A stretch of DNA of 64,000 bases from Listeria monocytogenes (GCF_900187225.1 NZ_LT906436.1:744001-808000), one strand, 5' to 3'; counted from the stretch's first letter, positions 1 through 10,525 are shown. Made by a program: numbers and translations. The notes: a model not told the origin generated them from the sequence alone.

Positions 1-993
1 AATCCTCAAAATCAAACTACTTTCTTAATCGATATTTTACCTGTCCCGGCTCATGATTTGACGGTGAATTATGTGGACGAAGCAGGAGCAGAAATCCATG
101 AACCACAAACGGTAAGTGGAAATGTGGGTGATGATTATGATGTAACAACACCAGAATTTGAACTAGCAATTGACAAATATGAATTAGATACGGAGCAAAT
201 GCCAACAAATGGACTTGGTACACTTAGTTCAGAGGCTCAAACAGTCACTTATGTATACAAAAAAGTGAACGGCGCGCCTGTCACCGTGAAATACGAGGAC
301 CAAAATGGGGTAGAGATAACTACTTCCGATGTGCTAACAGGTAAGCTAGATGCTACGTATCAATCAAAAGCGAAAGAAATTGCTGGATTTACATTAGATA
401 ACAGTAAACTACCAGCCAATGCAAGCGGCATTTTCGAAACAAATCCACAAACAGTCACTTATGTGTATCAAGCCGTTCCAGCCACAATTAAAGCGCATGA
501 TTCCACGATTTATGTAGAGGATAAATGGAGCGCAGAGGATAATTTTGATAGCGCAGTAAATTCTGTTGGAGCTGCAGTTTCCTTTGATGATTTAGAAGTA
601 GAAGGGACAGTGGATACGACGAAAGCAGGTGTTTATCCAGTTACTTATAGTTTTGCCGGAGAATCTGTGACTATTAACGTAACCGTAAAAGCAAAAGACC
701 TTCCAGCACCACCAGTGACACCGACAAAACCAGTGGTTCCTATCCAACCAACTAATCCAGACCAACCAGACATTCAAACGGCACCAGGTGAACATCAAGC
801 TTCCACTGATAAATCAGAAGCATTAAAAGTAACCGTGGCACAAAAGGAACAACCTACAGTAGCAGGGAATTTAAAACTGCCAACTACTGGGGATAATCTT
901 TGGGACAGTGTGCTGTATAGTGTATTTGGTTTAATAGCGGTATGTGTCGCATTTAGTTTATTCTTCTGGCGTAAAAAGCAAAAGCATAGCTGA
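1..993 (+). CDS. LPXTG-anchored MucBP-repeat surface protein (3' end of an internalin-like gene)
   Basis: The frame is open from base 1, so the gene starts upstream of the window and only the last 330 residues are visible. Two MucBP repeats lie at about visible residues 20-87 and 93-158; both end in the same TVTYVY strand. A bacterial Ig-like domain follows (about 159-232), then a Pro/Thr linker. The C terminus is a sortase A signal: LPTTGD encoded at 877-894, a hydrophobic membrane span and a RKKQK tail. Family knowledge: such proteins are covalently attached to peptidoglycan, and in Listeria MucBP repeats usually follow leucine-rich repeats in internalins. The leucine-rich part would lie outside the window, so calling it an internalin is inference. 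Confidence 0.9.
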   Translation, partial: NPQNQTTFLIDILPVPAHDLTVNYVDEAGAEIHEPQTVSGNVGDDYDVTTPEFELAIDKYELDTEQMPTNGLGTLSSEAQTVTYVYKKVNGAPVTVKYEDQNGVEITTSDVLTGKLDATYQSKAKEIAGFTLDNSKLPANASGIFETNPQTVTYVYQAVPATIKAHDSTIYVEDKWSAEDNFDSAVNSVGAAVSFDDLEVEGTVDTTKAGVYPVTYSFAGESVTINVTVKAKDLPAPPVTPTKPVVPIQPTNPDQPDIQTAPGEHQASTDKSEALKVTVAQKEQPTVAGNLKLPTTGDNLWDSVLYSVFGLIAVCVAFSLFFWRKKQKHS

Positions 994-1161
994 AATATAT
1001 TAGAACTAGGCTGCCTATTTTAGAAGGGTAATGTGCAAAAGAGATACCAACTAAAAACGGCATAATAGCAAAAAATAACTTTACGTCATATTCTGAATTA
1101 AAGAAAGCAAAATAATATTGTTATTATTGAATGGTACTCTGGATGTGATAGTAAATAAAAA

Positions 1162-1197
1162 AAATTTCCAAGAACAATTGTTTATTCTTGGAAATTT
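1162..1197. terminator. Hairpin terminator in the 994-1322 gap
   Basis: A perfect 13-bp inverted repeat (AAATTTCCAAGAA and its complement) with a 10-nt loop sits between the surface-protein gene and the XRE regulator. It is flanked by an A-run on the left and a short T-rich stretch on the right, so it may work in both directions. I see nothing else convincing in the 329-bp gap. Confidence 0.6.
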
Positions 1198-1322
1198 CTT
1201 CGGTAATATACCAAACAGCATATCGTGGCTATAAAGTTTGAATGTTAATATGCGTTGCTTGTAGCAATGGACGGGTTCTCATACAATAGTGATAACAACT
1301 GAAAGAAAGGCGGTTATCTCTA

Positions 1323-1832
1323 ATGTTAAACGAAAATATTAAAGCAATCAGAAAATCAAAAGGACTTTCGCAAGAAGAAATTGCCATCAAACTGAATGTG
1401 GTGCGACAAACAATCTCTAAATGGGAGCAAGGACTGTCAGTTCCTGATTCCGATATGTTAATCTCCATATCGGAAGTGCTTGAAACACCAGTAAGCACTT
1501 TGCTTGGAGAAACTGTTATGGTTTCAAAGGTTGATGATGTAAAAGCAATTTCCGAAAAACTGGAGATTATAAACTTACAGTTTGCTCAAAGAAAGACCGC
1601 CAGACGAAAAATGCTTTATTGGCTATTTGTCTCGTTGTGTGCCGTTATAGCAATAATTTCTGCGGTCTTTATAATACTAAATAGTCCTTACTTAGGTTGG
1701 GATTATAGTGATCCTGAAACTAGCGTTATCGGAGTAGCTTTTCATACATTTGAATGGTTGTTTGTCAGATTAGCACCGATTATCCTTATAGGAGGAGTCG
1801 TTGGAATTTTTCTAACGCGGAAGAACGTATAA
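1323..1832 (+). CDS. XRE-family regulator with C-terminal membrane segments
   Basis: This 169-residue protein has an N-terminal Cro/CI-type helix-turn-helix (about residues 5-60; LSQEEIAIKLNVVRQTISKWE is typical of the family, recognition helix around RQTISKWE). A basic linker follows, then two predicted membrane helices at about 97-120 and 140-165. It probably binds DNA while anchored to the membrane, a common layout for small Firmicute regulators that sense envelope or peptide signals. The ATG follows an AAGGCGG ribosome site. No obvious target lies beside it: it faces the LacI gene tail to tail. Its target and ligand are unknown. Confidence 0.8.
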   Translation: MLNENIKAIRKSKGLSQEEIAIKLNVVRQTISKWEQGLSVPDSDMLISISEVLETPVSTLLGETVMVSKVDDVKAISEKLEIINLQFAQRKTARRKMLYWLFVSLCAVIAIISAVFIILNSPYLGWDYSDPETSVIGVAFHTFEWLFVRLAPIILIGGVVGIFLTRKNV

Positions 1833-1867
1833 AATCGTACTATGTTTGATGCTTTTGGGGATGAGTC

Positions 1868-1915
1868 AGGCTTCAAAATTACTGTTTGCAAAAAGGAACT
1901 GTAATTTTGAAGTCT
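1868..1915. other. Long hairpin between convergent genes
   Basis: Inverted repeat with a 12-bp perfect core (CTTCAAAATTAC at 1871-1882, complement at 1901-1912), extended to about 15 bp by outer pairs including one G-T. It sits between the stop codons of the XRE gene and the convergent LacI gene. No T-tract follows on either strand, so it is not a classical intrinsic terminator. A read-through barrier or relic element is possible. Confidence 0.4.
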
Positions 1916-1989
1916 GATGTGATTAAAAATAATTAGTATCGAGTATAACTTAATCAAGCTTTAGCAAAAAATGGACAGCCTATTTTTAT

Positions 1990-2994
1990 TTAAATTGAGT
2001 CTTTTAAAGATAATTCAACGGGAACAATCTCTGTAATGCGTTTCTTTTGCTTAGGATTTTTAATAATAGTAATTAAATTATCTACGGTTATTTGAGCGAT
2101 TTTAGGAATATTTTGTTTCACGCTACTCAATTTGGGAACAGTGTAATTGCACTGCGGGGTATCATCGAATCCGATTACTTTAATGTCATTTGGTATTTTT
2201 TTTCCGATAGTTGGCAAGAGGTTCAATAGCTCAAGCGCGATATTATCATTAATCGCAAAAATACCATCCATTGTTGTTACTTCATTGACAAAGGTAATAA
2301 TGCTTTTTTGATAATTGTGTATTTGTAAATCTACTGTAAATTTGGAAACGTCAGGGTCGTAGCGAATATTATTTTTCTTTAAGGCGTCTTGAAAACCTTT
2401 GAGACGTTCTTTAGCTGAAGACGATTGCCTGCTATGCATAAATATAACAGGGGATTTCACTCCGGCATGAATTAATGCTTCCGTAGCTTCAAAAGCTCCT
2501 TGGTAGTGATTTGATGAAATGAAAATTGTATCTTTTTTATCTTTTGGTTGGCGGTCAATACATACATAAGGAATACCATTTTCGGCGTTGGTATATTTAA
2601 AGCCAAATTCATCTGCGCCTGAAATAACAATCAACCCATCCACCATTTTGCTCTCTAACATGTTTAAATATGCCATTTCTTTATCTAAATTACGGCCTGT
2701 ATTACAAATAATAGTAGAGTAGCCTTGATCGAATAAAATAGCTTCAATTTGCTGAACAACGCTAGAGAAAAAATAGTTGCTAATATCCGGAACTAAAATT
2801 CCGACAGAAAAAGATTTATTCATGCGTAAGCTTTTTGCGCTAAAATTCATTTGGTAGTTGGTTTCTTTAATAACAGCCAGCACTTTTTCCCGTGTTTCTT
2901 CTGAAAAGCGGCCATTATCATTGATGACACGAGATACAGTTGCAACGGAGACGCCACTTAATTTAGCGATATCTTTTATGGATGTTTTTTTCAT
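1990..2994 (-). CDS. LacI/GalR-family repressor of the adjacent sugar cassette
   Basis: This 334-residue protein is full length for the family. The N-terminal helix-turn-helix (about 3-25, IKDIAKLSGVSVATVSRVIN) and hinge helix are canonical. A periplasmic-binding-protein-like sensor domain (about 60-330) follows. The ATG is preceded by AAGGAGG. The gene is divergent from the epimerase-PTS operon, and the 211-bp gap between them holds three related operator-like sequences. This supports repression of both the operon and itself, relieved by a sugar phosphate or sugar. The effector is not readable from sequence; an allose-type ligand is inferred from the operon enzymes. Confidence 0.9.
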   Translation of the reverse strand: MKKTSIKDIAKLSGVSVATVSRVINDNGRFSEETREKVLAVIKETNYQMNFSAKSLRMNKSFSVGILVPDISNYFFSSVVQQIEAILFDQGYSTIICNTGRNLDKEMAYLNMLESKMVDGLIVISGADEFGFKYTNAENGIPYVCIDRQPKDKKDTIFISSNHYQGAFEATEALIHAGVKSPVIFMHSRQSSSAKERLKGFQDALKKNNIRYDPDVSKFTVDLQIHNYQKSIITFVNEVTTMDGIFAINDNIALELLNLLPTIGKKIPNDIKVIGFDDTPQCNYTVPKLSSVKQNIPKIAQITVDNLITIIKNPKQKKRITEIVPVELSLKDSI

Positions 2995-3008
2995 AGTATC
3001 CTCCTTCT

Positions 3009-3035
3009 ATGAGTAAACGTTTTTATTTATTACTC
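3009..3035. promoter_or_regulatory. Operator-like site O1 near the lacI-type gene
   Basis: ATGAGTAAACGTTT at 3009-3022 has a central CG typical of LacI-family operators. It resembles the two sites at 3135 and 3174. The outer halves GAGTAA (3011-3016) and TTACTC (3030-3035) are inverted. It lies just upstream of the repressor gene's ribosome site, suggesting autoregulation. Confidence 0.6.
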
Positions 3036-3088
3036 TATTTTCGCACATTAATCATATATTATCAAATAGGGAAATTTTAAATAAAATA

Positions 3089-3117
3089 TTGACACGATTT
3101 GAGAAAGGTGATATATT
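3089..3117 (+). promoter_or_regulatory. SigA-type promoter of the epimerase-PTS operon
   Basis: TTGACA at 3089-3094, a 17-bp spacer and TATATT at 3112-3117 form a near-consensus housekeeping promoter. Transcription should start near 3124, just upstream of the inverted operator pair. Confidence 0.8.
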
Positions 3118-3134
3118 TAACTTGAAAAAGGTAA

Positions 3135-3186
3135 AACGATTACTCATATTAGTCTTATTTTTTTATTTGTTTAATGAGTAATCGTT
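3135..3186. promoter_or_regulatory. Inverted operator pair O2/O3
   Basis: AACGATTACTCAT (3135-3147) and its exact complement ATGAGTAATCGTT (3174-3186) form a 13-bp perfect inverted pair centred 39 bp apart. They lie downstream of the predicted start site and overlap the leader before the first gene. Each copy resembles O1. They fit binding sites for the divergent LacI-type protein; alternatively the RNA could fold into a hairpin. Confidence 0.7.
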
Positions 3187-3208
3187 ATCTCAAAGGAGTG
3201 GAAAATTG

Positions 3209-3880
3209 ATGAGCAAAAAACTGATTTGTCCTTCTATGATGTGTGCTGATTTTTCTGGCCTAGAAAGGGAAGTGGAAGAATTAGACAAAGCTGGAAGCGA
3301 TGTTTTTCATGTTGATATTATGGACGGCGCTTTTGTACCAAGCTTTGGTATGGGGTTACAAGATTTTGAAGAAATTCGTCAAAAAACTCAAAAGTTAGTT
3401 GACGTCCATTTGATGATCATGAATCCAGGTGATTATGTGGAAATGTTTGCTGATAAAGGTGCAGATATTATTTACATTCATCCAGAAGCTGATTTACATC
3501 CAGCTAGAACATTAGACAAAATCCGAAATAAGGGGAAGAAAGTTGGTATTGCGATTAATCCGGGAACGGCGATTGCAACAATTAAAGAACTTTTACCATT
3601 AGTTGATAATGTGATGGTGATGACAGTTAATCCAGGTTTTGCAGGACAAAAATATTTGGACTATGTAGATGTGAAAATCGCAGAACTTGTCGAATTGAAA
3701 AAGGATTATACTTTTGAAATTATGGTGGATGGGGCAATATCTCCAGAAAAAATCAGCAAACTTTCTCAGTTAGGTGTTAAGGGGTTTGTGCTAGGAACAT
3801 CCGCATTATTCGGAAAAAAAGAAAGTTATGCTGAAATAATCAAAAAGTTAAAACAAGAAAAGATGGAGGAATTACGATGA
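3209..3880 (+). CDS. alsE: Ribulose-phosphate / allulose-6-phosphate 3-epimerase
   Basis: A 223-residue TIM-barrel epimerase of the Rpe/AlsE family. Visible landmarks are the N-terminal CPSMMCADFS strand, the metal and catalytic stretch HVDIMDGAFVP, the His in VDVHLMIMNP, the phosphate loop NPGFAGQ and the second catalytic Asp in MVDGAIS. Rpe and AlsE share this core and cannot be separated firmly by eye. The neighbouring RpiB, PTS and repressor favour a catabolic epimerase such as AlsE (D-allulose 6-phosphate to fructose 6-phosphate) over the pentose-pathway enzyme. An in-frame TTG lies at 3206, but ATG 3209 has better spacing from the AAAGGAG site. Confidence 0.8.
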   Translation: MSKKLICPSMMCADFSGLEREVEELDKAGSDVFHVDIMDGAFVPSFGMGLQDFEEIRQKTQKLVDVHLMIMNPGDYVEMFADKGADIIYIHPEADLHPARTLDKIRNKGKKVGIAINPGTAIATIKELLPLVDNVMVMTVNPGFAGQKYLDYVDVKIAELVELKKDYTFEIMVDGAISPEKISKLSQLGVKGFVLGTSALFGKKESYAEIIKKLKQEKMEELR

Positions 3881-4323
3881 AAATTGCTATTGGAAATGAT
3901 CATGTTGGAATCGAGCTTAAGCCAGTTATTGTTGCGTATTTACAGGATTTAGGTCATGAAGTAGATGATTTTGGTGCTTTCTCAAATGAACGAACTGATT
4001 ATCCTGAATATGGTAAAAAAGTTGCAGAAAGTGTAGCGGCGGGAAAATCGGACTTAGGAATTTTAATTTGTGGTTCAGGAGTGGGTATTTCAATTGCTGC
4101 TAATAAAGTAAACGGAATTCGCGCTGTTGTTTGTAGCGAACCATACTCTGCAAAACTATCACGCGAGCACAATAATACTAATATTTTAGCTTTTGGTTCA
4201 AGAGTTGTTGGTGCAGAACTTGCGAAAATGATAGTTCAAAACTGGTTGGATGCAGAATTTGAAGGTGGAAGACATGCGAAACGCGTCGAAATGATTGCTA
4301 GAATTGAAGATGAAAATGATTAA
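3877..4323 (+). CDS. rpiB: RpiB/LacAB-family sugar-phosphate isomerase
   Basis: This 148-residue protein matches RpiB in length. Landmarks are the N-terminal IGNDHVGIELK, the catalytic cysteine in ICGSGVGISIAANK and the later REHNNTNILAFGSR stretch. RpiB interconverts ribose 5-phosphate and ribulose 5-phosphate; several members also isomerise allose 6-phosphate to allulose 6-phosphate. The start overlaps the epimerase stop by 4 nt (ATGA), indicating translational coupling. Paired with the epimerase it would give allose 6-phosphate to allulose 6-phosphate to fructose 6-phosphate, which is inference from context. Confidence 0.88.
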   Translation: MKIAIGNDHVGIELKPVIVAYLQDLGHEVDDFGAFSNERTDYPEYGKKVAESVAAGKSDLGILICGSGVGISIAANKVNGIRAVVCSEPYSAKLSREHNNTNILAFGSRVVGAELAKMIVQNWLDAEFEGGRHAKRVEMIARIEDEND

Positions 4324-4335
4324 GGAGGGGTTGTT

Positions 4336-5268
4336 ATGGAGCAAGAAGTAACACGACTAATTAGTGCTTCTAAACAAGATTTTGAAAAGATGAACGGCAG
4401 AGACTTAAAACGCTCCATTTTTCAATCAGAAGGTAGAGTAATTATGGCGCAACATCTTTTATTTGCAAGTCAGGGTCTTGTCCGAGGGGTTACGAATACG
4501 GAATTATTAGCAGCATTCGGATCGGATATGATTATGCTCAATACATTTAACCTAGAAGATGAAAAAAGTAATTTAGGGCTTCAAGGACTTACCCTCGAAG
4601 ATTTGAAAAAACGCGTGAACATCCCTTTAGGAATTTATCTTGGTTGTCCAGGTGAAAATAAGACTTCAGAAAACATTATTTATGATGCAGCAGGAATGTT
4701 AGCTACCGATGAACATTTATTAAGAGCAAAAGAAATTGGCGCAGATTTTATTGTTTTAGGTGGAAATCCTGGTTCAGGAACTTCTATTCAAGATATCATT
4801 GAAACAACAAAACGAGCACGGAAGTTGCTAGGTAACGATGTCTTAATTTTCGCTGGAAAATGGGAAGATGGTATTGATGAGAAAGTGTTGGGCGATCCAC
4901 TTGCTAAACAAGATGCAAAAGAAGTGATTAAGCAATTGATTGATGCAGGCGCGGATGTGATTGATTTACCTGCTCCAGGATCAAGACACGGTATAAGTGT
5001 GCGTATGATTCAAGAGTTAGTGCAGTTTATTCATTTATACAAACCAGGTACACTCGCAATGACATTCTTAAATAGTTCAGTTGAAGGGGCGGATCAAGAT
5101 ACAATTCGTTTGATTGCATTGATGATGAAAGAAACCGGTGCCGATATTCACGCGATTGGTGATGGTGGTTTTTCTGGCTGTACGACACCGGAAAATGTTA
5201 TGCAATTATCTATTTCACTTAAAGGAAAACCTTATACGTACTTTAGAATGGCAAGCAGAAATCGTTAA
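4336..5268 (+). CDS. Conserved TIM-barrel-like protein of unknown function in the sugar cassette
   Basis: A soluble 310-residue protein I cannot assign to a characterised enzyme. Alternating strand/helix units with glycine-rich turns (IVLGGNPGSGTS, DVIDLPAPGSRHG, IHAIGDGGFSGC) suggest a TIM barrel with a C-terminal phosphate-binding loop. It starts after a strong AAGGAGGGG site, 12 bp downstream of rpiB, and is followed closely by the PTS gene, so it is part of the operon. A role in processing the phosphorylated sugar or aglycone is plausible, but no reaction can be read from the sequence. Confidence 0.75.
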   Translation: MEQEVTRLISASKQDFEKMNGRDLKRSIFQSEGRVIMAQHLLFASQGLVRGVTNTELLAAFGSDMIMLNTFNLEDEKSNLGLQGLTLEDLKKRVNIPLGIYLGCPGENKTSENIIYDAAGMLATDEHLLRAKEIGADFIVLGGNPGSGTSIQDIIETTKRARKLLGNDVLIFAGKWEDGIDEKVLGDPLAKQDAKEVIKQLIDAGADVIDLPAPGSRHGISVRMIQELVQFIHLYKPGTLAMTFLNSSVEGADQDTIRLIALMMKETGADIHAIGDGGFSGCTTPENVMQLSISLKGKPYTYFRMASRNR

Positions 5269-5276
5269 AACTATAA

Positions 5277-7145
<1,869 letters not shown>

Positions 7146-7164
7146 TATCGAAGGAGGATAAAAA

Positions 7165-8538
7165 ATGTTTAATTTGCAAAAAGGTTTTCCAGAAAATTTT
7201 AAATGGGGTAGCTCCACTAATGCGCAACAATTTGAAGGTGGCTATAAAGAAGGTGGAAAAGGGCTTTCGATTGCGGATGTGAGGGTTATTCCAGATATGC
7301 CAGACGAATCTGATTTTGAATCGTTCAAAACGGCTTCAGACCATTATCATCATTATAAAGAGGATATTGCTTATTACGGGGAAATGGGCTTCCAAATTTA
7401 TCGTTTTACAATGGCTTGGTCGAGAATTTTCCCGAACGGAGACGAAACAGAACCAAACGATGCTGGAGTTGAGTTTTATAGTAATATGTTGGCAGAGTTA
7501 GAAAAATATAATATCGAACCAGTTGTTACTTTATATGCTTATGATATGCCGTTACAACTGCTTGAAAAATATAATGGTTGGCTAGATAGAGCAATTATCA
7601 AAGATTACCTACATTATGTAGAAACGGTCGTGAAATTATTTAAAGGTCGAGTGAAATATTGGGTTCCTTTCAACGAGCAAAACTTTATTTCGATTGATTC
7701 TGAATACATGAGTGGTTATCGTGCTAAAAATAAAGCAGAAGTTTTCCAAATTCAACATCATTTTAATTTGTGTTATGCAGAAGCAACGAAGCTTGTACAC
7801 CAAATTGATCCAGATGCAAAAGTTGGTGGAAATATTGGTAACATTTGCCCTTACCCAATGACTTGCAAACCCGAAGATGTCGAAGCAAGTGACAAAGTAG
7901 CGCAACAGTTAGGTTATGCTTATGGAGATATTTATTTCAGAGGATACTATCCAAAATACTTCCTTAAAGAATATGAAGGCGTAGATTTTGAGCAAATCAT
8001 TTTAGATGATGACTTAACTATTATCAAAAGTTCTGAGCCAGACTTCATGTCGTTAACATACTATATGTCGAGTGCGATTGAAGCAAAAGGCGAAGAGGAA
8101 GTTGTGGTAATGAACGGGATCAAAGCGCCAAACCCATATTGTGAAACAACTGAATGGGGTTGGACAATTGATCCATATGGTTTTAAACATTATTTGCAAG
8201 AGTTCTATCATCGCTATCAATTACCAATTCTAATTCTGGAGAATGGGATGGGTGCACGCGACGAAAAAAATACCGATGATACAATTGATGATACGTACCG
8301 AATTGATTATTTGGCTTCACATATTGCGCGTATGCAAGAAGCTGTTGAAGAGGGGTGCGAAATTATTGGTTATCTTACATGGTCCGCAACAGATCTTTAT
8401 TCAACGCGTGAAGGTTTCGAGAAAAGATATGGCTTTGTTTATGTTGATAAAGATAATAGCTATAAACGTTTGAAGAAGAAAAGTTTCTATTGGTATAAAA
8501 AAGTAATTGAAACTAATGGAAATGATTTAAGTTATTAA
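7165..8538 (+). CDS. 6-phospho-beta-glucosidase, glycoside hydrolase family 1
   Basis: A 457-residue GH1 enzyme. Visible features are the N-terminal FKWGSSTNAQQFEGG, TMAWSRIFPNGDE, the acid/base glutamate in FNEQN, the nucleophile in ILENGMG and the phospho-glycoside signature region EKRYGFVYVDKD. It should hydrolyse the 6-phosphorylated glycoside delivered by the PTS encoded 20 bp upstream, in the cytoplasm. Length and motifs are intact and the AAGGAGG site is well placed. The acid/base motif reads FNEQN where many relatives have NEP or NEIN. It is the last gene of the operon and is followed by a terminator. Confidence 0.93.
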   Translation: MFNLQKGFPENFKWGSSTNAQQFEGGYKEGGKGLSIADVRVIPDMPDESDFESFKTASDHYHHYKEDIAYYGEMGFQIYRFTMAWSRIFPNGDETEPNDAGVEFYSNMLAELEKYNIEPVVTLYAYDMPLQLLEKYNGWLDRAIIKDYLHYVETVVKLFKGRVKYWVPFNEQNFISIDSEYMSGYRAKNKAEVFQIQHHFNLCYAEATKLVHQIDPDAKVGGNIGNICPYPMTCKPEDVEASDKVAQQLGYAYGDIYFRGYYPKYFLKEYEGVDFEQIILDDDLTIIKSSEPDFMSLTYYMSSAIEAKGEEEVVVMNGIKAPNPYCETTEWGWTIDPYGFKHYLQEFYHRYQLPILILENGMGARDEKNTDDTIDDTYRIDYLASHIARMQEAVEEGCEIIGYLTWSATDLYSTREGFEKRYGFVYVDKDNSYKRLKKKSFYWYKKVIETNGNDLSY

Positions 8539-8551
8539 ATTAATATAAATC

Positions 8552-9211
8552 TCATATATCCAAAGAGTCCTTATCAATCCGGTAAGGGCTTTTTTTGTTG
8601 ATCAAAAATTCTTCTTCTACAAGTTCGGTTAATAAATTGGATATGTTTGGCTGCGTTGTGCGGCAATATCTGGCAAGGACTGACTGGTTGATAAAGTTTG
8701 GTAATACAATTTCATTTCTTTCTTCATCTTCAGTGCCCATCTCTACCGCAAGATTTTCTAAAGCCATGTAAATCCGTTCTTTCGGCGTTTTGGCAATCAT
8801 TCCAAGAAGTGCATAGTGGCGAGCGAAAACATCTGCAATACTCGTCAAAAGAAAATCATTTACATCCGGTTTGATTGATAATATGTTGAGTAAAAAGTCA
8901 GCATCGATTTTATAAAGCATAAGACTTTCACTCATGACCGTAATACTATGCTTTTTTTTCGGATAAGAGGAGAATGCATCAATTCCTAAAACATTATATG
9001 GAAGAACAAAGATGGAAATGTAGTTCGTTTTTCTTAAATTATCCTCTAATTCAACTGCAGCATAACCTTCCACGATAAAAAAGATACTTTTCGCTTTTTC
9101 ATCTTCAAAAATAATTTTTTCATTTAATGTATAGGTTTTCTTCGTTACATATTTATAGTAGTCTGGAAATTCTTTTAAATATCCAAGTACGGTATCAAGT
9201 TTCTCTGGCAT
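8552..9211 (-). CDS. Crp/Fnr-family (PrfA-like) transcription regulator
   Basis: A 219-residue protein with an N-terminal cyclic-nucleotide-like beta-roll (about 25-115; IFFIVEGYAAVELED), a long dimer helix (about 120-145) and a C-terminal winged helix with recognition helix around SVLARYCRTTQPNISNLL. There are no cysteines typical of Fnr iron-sulfur clusters, and the cAMP-binding arginine pattern is not obvious, so the signal is unknown. Listeria carries many such paralogues, PrfA being the best known. It converges on the sugar operon; its own 3' end contains that operon's terminator. The start follows AAGGGGG. No target is evident. Confidence 0.87.
   Translation of the reverse strand: MPEKLDTVLGYLKEFPDYYKYVTKKTYTLNEKIIFEDEKAKSIFFIVEGYAAVELEDNLRKTNYISIFVLPYNVLGIDAFSSYPKKKHSITVMSESLMLYKIDADFLLNILSIKPDVNDFLLTSIADVFARHYALLGMIAKTPKERIYMALENLAVEMGTEDEERNEIVLPNFINQSVLARYCRTTQPNISNLLTELVEEEFLINKKSPYRIDKDSLDI
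8566..8597 (+). terminator. Operon terminator overlapping the convergent Crp/Fnr gene
   Basis: AGTCCTTATC (8566-8575) pairs with GGTAAGGGCT (8581-8590) through a 5-nt loop, then seven T residues. It ends the sugar operon but lies within the last codons of the convergent regulator gene, so the hairpin sequence is also coding on the minus strand. Confidence 0.85.
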
Positions 9212-9474
9212 TATAGTGCCCCCTTATATTTGAATAATTACCACTTTATTATACGCTATTTCTTTAAAAAAAATATTATGAACAGTTTGTGACGTTATCT
9301 AGATTGGCTTATTGTATACATTTTTAATTAAAAAATTTTTTAAAAGCAATAAAAAAACCATTTTAGATATATTTAATGTATAAAAGGGGCGATTTTCATT
9401 TGATATAGTACATTCATAGCCAGTGTGACCCAGGTGGTACGGTGATACGGACAGACAGGCGAAAGGAGGAAATT

Positions 9475-9852
9475 ATGAAGTTTGATGATAGTAAACCCAT
9501 TTATAAGCAAATCGTTCATTATATTCATACAGAAATTGTTACAGGAACATACGAGGCTGGTGACAAGCTACTATCTGTTAGAGAGCTAGCAACAAAGTTA
9601 GAAGTAAATCCGACAACCATCCAGCGAGCTTATGCAGAACTGGAAGAAACGGAAATTATTTACACCGTTCGAGGTACTGGTAAATATTTGACAGAAGATA
9701 AGAGGAGAATTGAGCAATTGGAAAATGACATCGCAAAACAACTTACCGAAAATTTTATTAGTGAAATGAGTAAATTAGGAATTAATAAAGAAAAAATTAT
9801 CGCTTGGGTGAAAAAAGTAGAGGAGGTAGAAGTAAATGTTAGTGGGAAATAA
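9475..9852 (+). CDS. YtrA-type GntR regulator
   Basis: A 125-residue protein: winged helix of the GntR family (about 5-75; PIYKQIVHYIHTEIVTG, VRELATKLEVNPTTIQRAY) with only a short helical tail, the layout of the YtrA subfamily that controls ABC transporter operons. An earlier in-frame start at 9442 lacks a ribosome site, while ATG 9475 follows AAAGGAGG at 9462-9469. The gene overlaps the next ATPase gene by 17 nt and probably represses this whole operon. The 263-bp gap before it is AT-rich; I see no confident operator there. Confidence 0.9.
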   Translation: MKFDDSKPIYKQIVHYIHTEIVTGTYEAGDKLLSVRELATKLEVNPTTIQRAYAELEETEIIYTVRGTGKYLTEDKRRIEQLENDIAKQLTENFISEMSKLGINKEKIIAWVKKVEEVEVNVSGK

Positions 9853-10525
9853 TATCGCTAAATCCTATCCAAATAAATTAGTCTTACAAAATGTGGACTT
9901 CGAAGCAAAATCAGGCGACATGATCGTACTCACTGGTGAAAATGGTAGCGGGAAAACGACCTTGCTAGATATGTTAGCAAGCTTGAAGAAACCGGATAGT
10001 GGCACATTGGAATTAGACAATGAACTATTTACTACCAATGATATCCGCCAGCAAATCGCTTATTTAAATAATGAACTTTACGCTAAAAAAAGTACTACTA
10101 TAGAAGATTTTATGAAACAACATGGTTTGCTTTTTGAAAATATTGAGTTAGATAAGTGGGACCGATTACTTGCTGGATGGCGAATTAATAAACGACTAAA
10201 ACTTGGCGAACTATCAACAGGTATGTTAATGAAAGTGAAAATTGGTAGTGTTTTAGCAAGAAAAGCCAAATTGTATCTTTATGATGAACCTTTTGCGAGT
10301 ATCGATATTATGGCTCGTTCAGAAGTAATGAAAGCTATTATTAGCGAAACAAATCCAGATGCTATCACGATTATTTCTTCCCACCATTTAGAAGGAACCG
10401 AAAAATTATATAGCAAACTGTGGTTAATTAAAGATAACACGTTACAAACTATTGAAACAGAAACTTATCGCGAGGAAACAGGCAATGCATTAATCGATTT
10501 CTATAAGGAGGAAATGAACAAATGA
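9836..10525 (+). CDS. ABC transporter ATP-binding protein
   Basis: A 229-residue ATPase with Walker A GENGSGKTT (about residues 36-44), Walker B KLYLYDEP and a degenerate signature LSTGM in place of LSGGQ, as is common in YtrB/EcsA-type exporters. It overlaps the regulator upstream by 17 nt and the membrane protein downstream by 4 nt, so the three are translationally coupled. It should power the permease encoded next. The cargo is unknown; YtrA-linked systems often respond to cell-wall antibiotics, but that is inference. Confidence 0.9.
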   Translation: MLVGNNIAKSYPNKLVLQNVDFEAKSGDMIVLTGENGSGKTTLLDMLASLKKPDSGTLELDNELFTTNDIRQQIAYLNNELYAKKSTTIEDFMKQHGLLFENIELDKWDRLLAGWRINKRLKLGELSTGMLMKVKIGSVLARKAKLYLYDEPFASIDIMARSEVMKAIISETNPDAITIISSHHLEGTEKLYSKLWLIKDNTLQTIETETYREETGNALIDFYKEEMNK

